A DNA stretch of 64,000 nucleotides, taken from Gemmatimonadetes bacterium SCN 70-22 (GTDB lineage: Bacteria; Gemmatimonadota; Gemmatimonadetes; Gemmatimonadales; Gemmatimonadaceae). The notes under the pieces were generated by a model that saw nothing but the letters and a program-made list of their open reading frames with translations, had not been told where the DNA came from and made no database searches. The stretch lies in contig MEDZ01000015.1 of NCBI GenBank assembly GCA_001724275.1, positions 101,557 through 165,556 on the forward strand, in the 5' to 3' direction. Positions 63,972-64,000 of this stretch are shown here, piece after piece (the first letter of the stretch is position 1; each line of letters starts with the position of its first letter). A program made the translations under genes and the position numbers.

Positions 63972-64000
63972 GCGCGCCGGCACGGCGCGCCGGCTCGGCG

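Noticed and set aside
63972..64000. GGCGCGCCGGC direct repeats as a terminator at the window end
   Set aside because: Copies are self-palindromic but do not form a convincing single stem, and the window ends there.

Overview
The window is GC-rich (roughly 70% by eye), densely coding chromosomal DNA with no rRNA, tRNA, insertion sequence, phage gene or CRISPR array that I can see. Gene content points to Gemmatimonadota or a close relative in the FCB superphylum. The evidence is a short primary sigma factor of Bacteroidetes type without region 1.1, large TolB-propeller and DUF5916 outer-membrane proteins, a YcsG-like carrier, and probable TAnnTTTG-like promoter elements. This assignment is an inference from gene content.

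Layout. Bases 1-13681 are read rightward: end of a probable membrane protein, rplI, rsfS, a giant metalloprotease/TolB-propeller/beta-barrel protein, two SPOR-domain envelope proteins, smc, an RNase Z-like hydrolase, DAHP synthase and a LolA-like protein. Bases 13762-18702 are a leftward housekeeping operon: rpmE, prfA (with a CTG start), prmC, a YlbF-family gene, tmk and a CtpA protease. A Crp/Fnr regulator and a metallo-hydrolase follow rightward. A long leftward block, 20647-48795, holds an ABC exporter, a YcsG-like NRAMP carrier, comM, larE, thpR, an NtrC-type activator, an aldehyde dehydrogenase, lepB, the primary sigma factor, a DUF983 gene, yajQ, a peptide-type solute-binding lipoprotein, a 2-hydroxyacid dehydrogenase, rimO, a SpoIID-like protein, a Gfo/Idh oxidoreductase, a DUF4105 protein with a probable frameshift, hyuA/hyuB and a DUF5916 protein. 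The last 15 kb is a mosaic of short units on both strands: a hybrid histidine kinase sensor, an ACT-domain protein, DinB-like, SulP, quinone oxidoreductase, GNAT, propeller lipid-side proteins, acyl-CoA synthetase, Y-family polymerase, AIM24-like and a secreted metallo-beta-lactamase-fold protein.

How the genes work together. Several neighbours share a theme: cell-envelope maintenance (SPOR proteins, LolA, CtpA, SpoIID, LepB), chromosome and DNA handling (Smc, ComM, DinB polymerase), and translation (L9, L31, RF1, PrmC, RimO, RsfS). Many adjacent genes overlap by four bases (ATGA, GTGA or CTGA), which indicates translational coupling.

The most unusual features are not single genes. (1) The octamer CGTTAGGC occurs at least 23 times, about ten times a rough composition expectation, and mostly lies on the coding strand. 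(2) prfA can only be full length if it starts at CTG. (3) Several genes have a TAnnTTnn box four or five bases before the start codon, which suggests leaderless mRNAs. (4) Short tandem repeats are frequent. Units are multiples of three inside N-terminal coding regions and mostly 5, 7, 8, 10 or 13 bp between genes.
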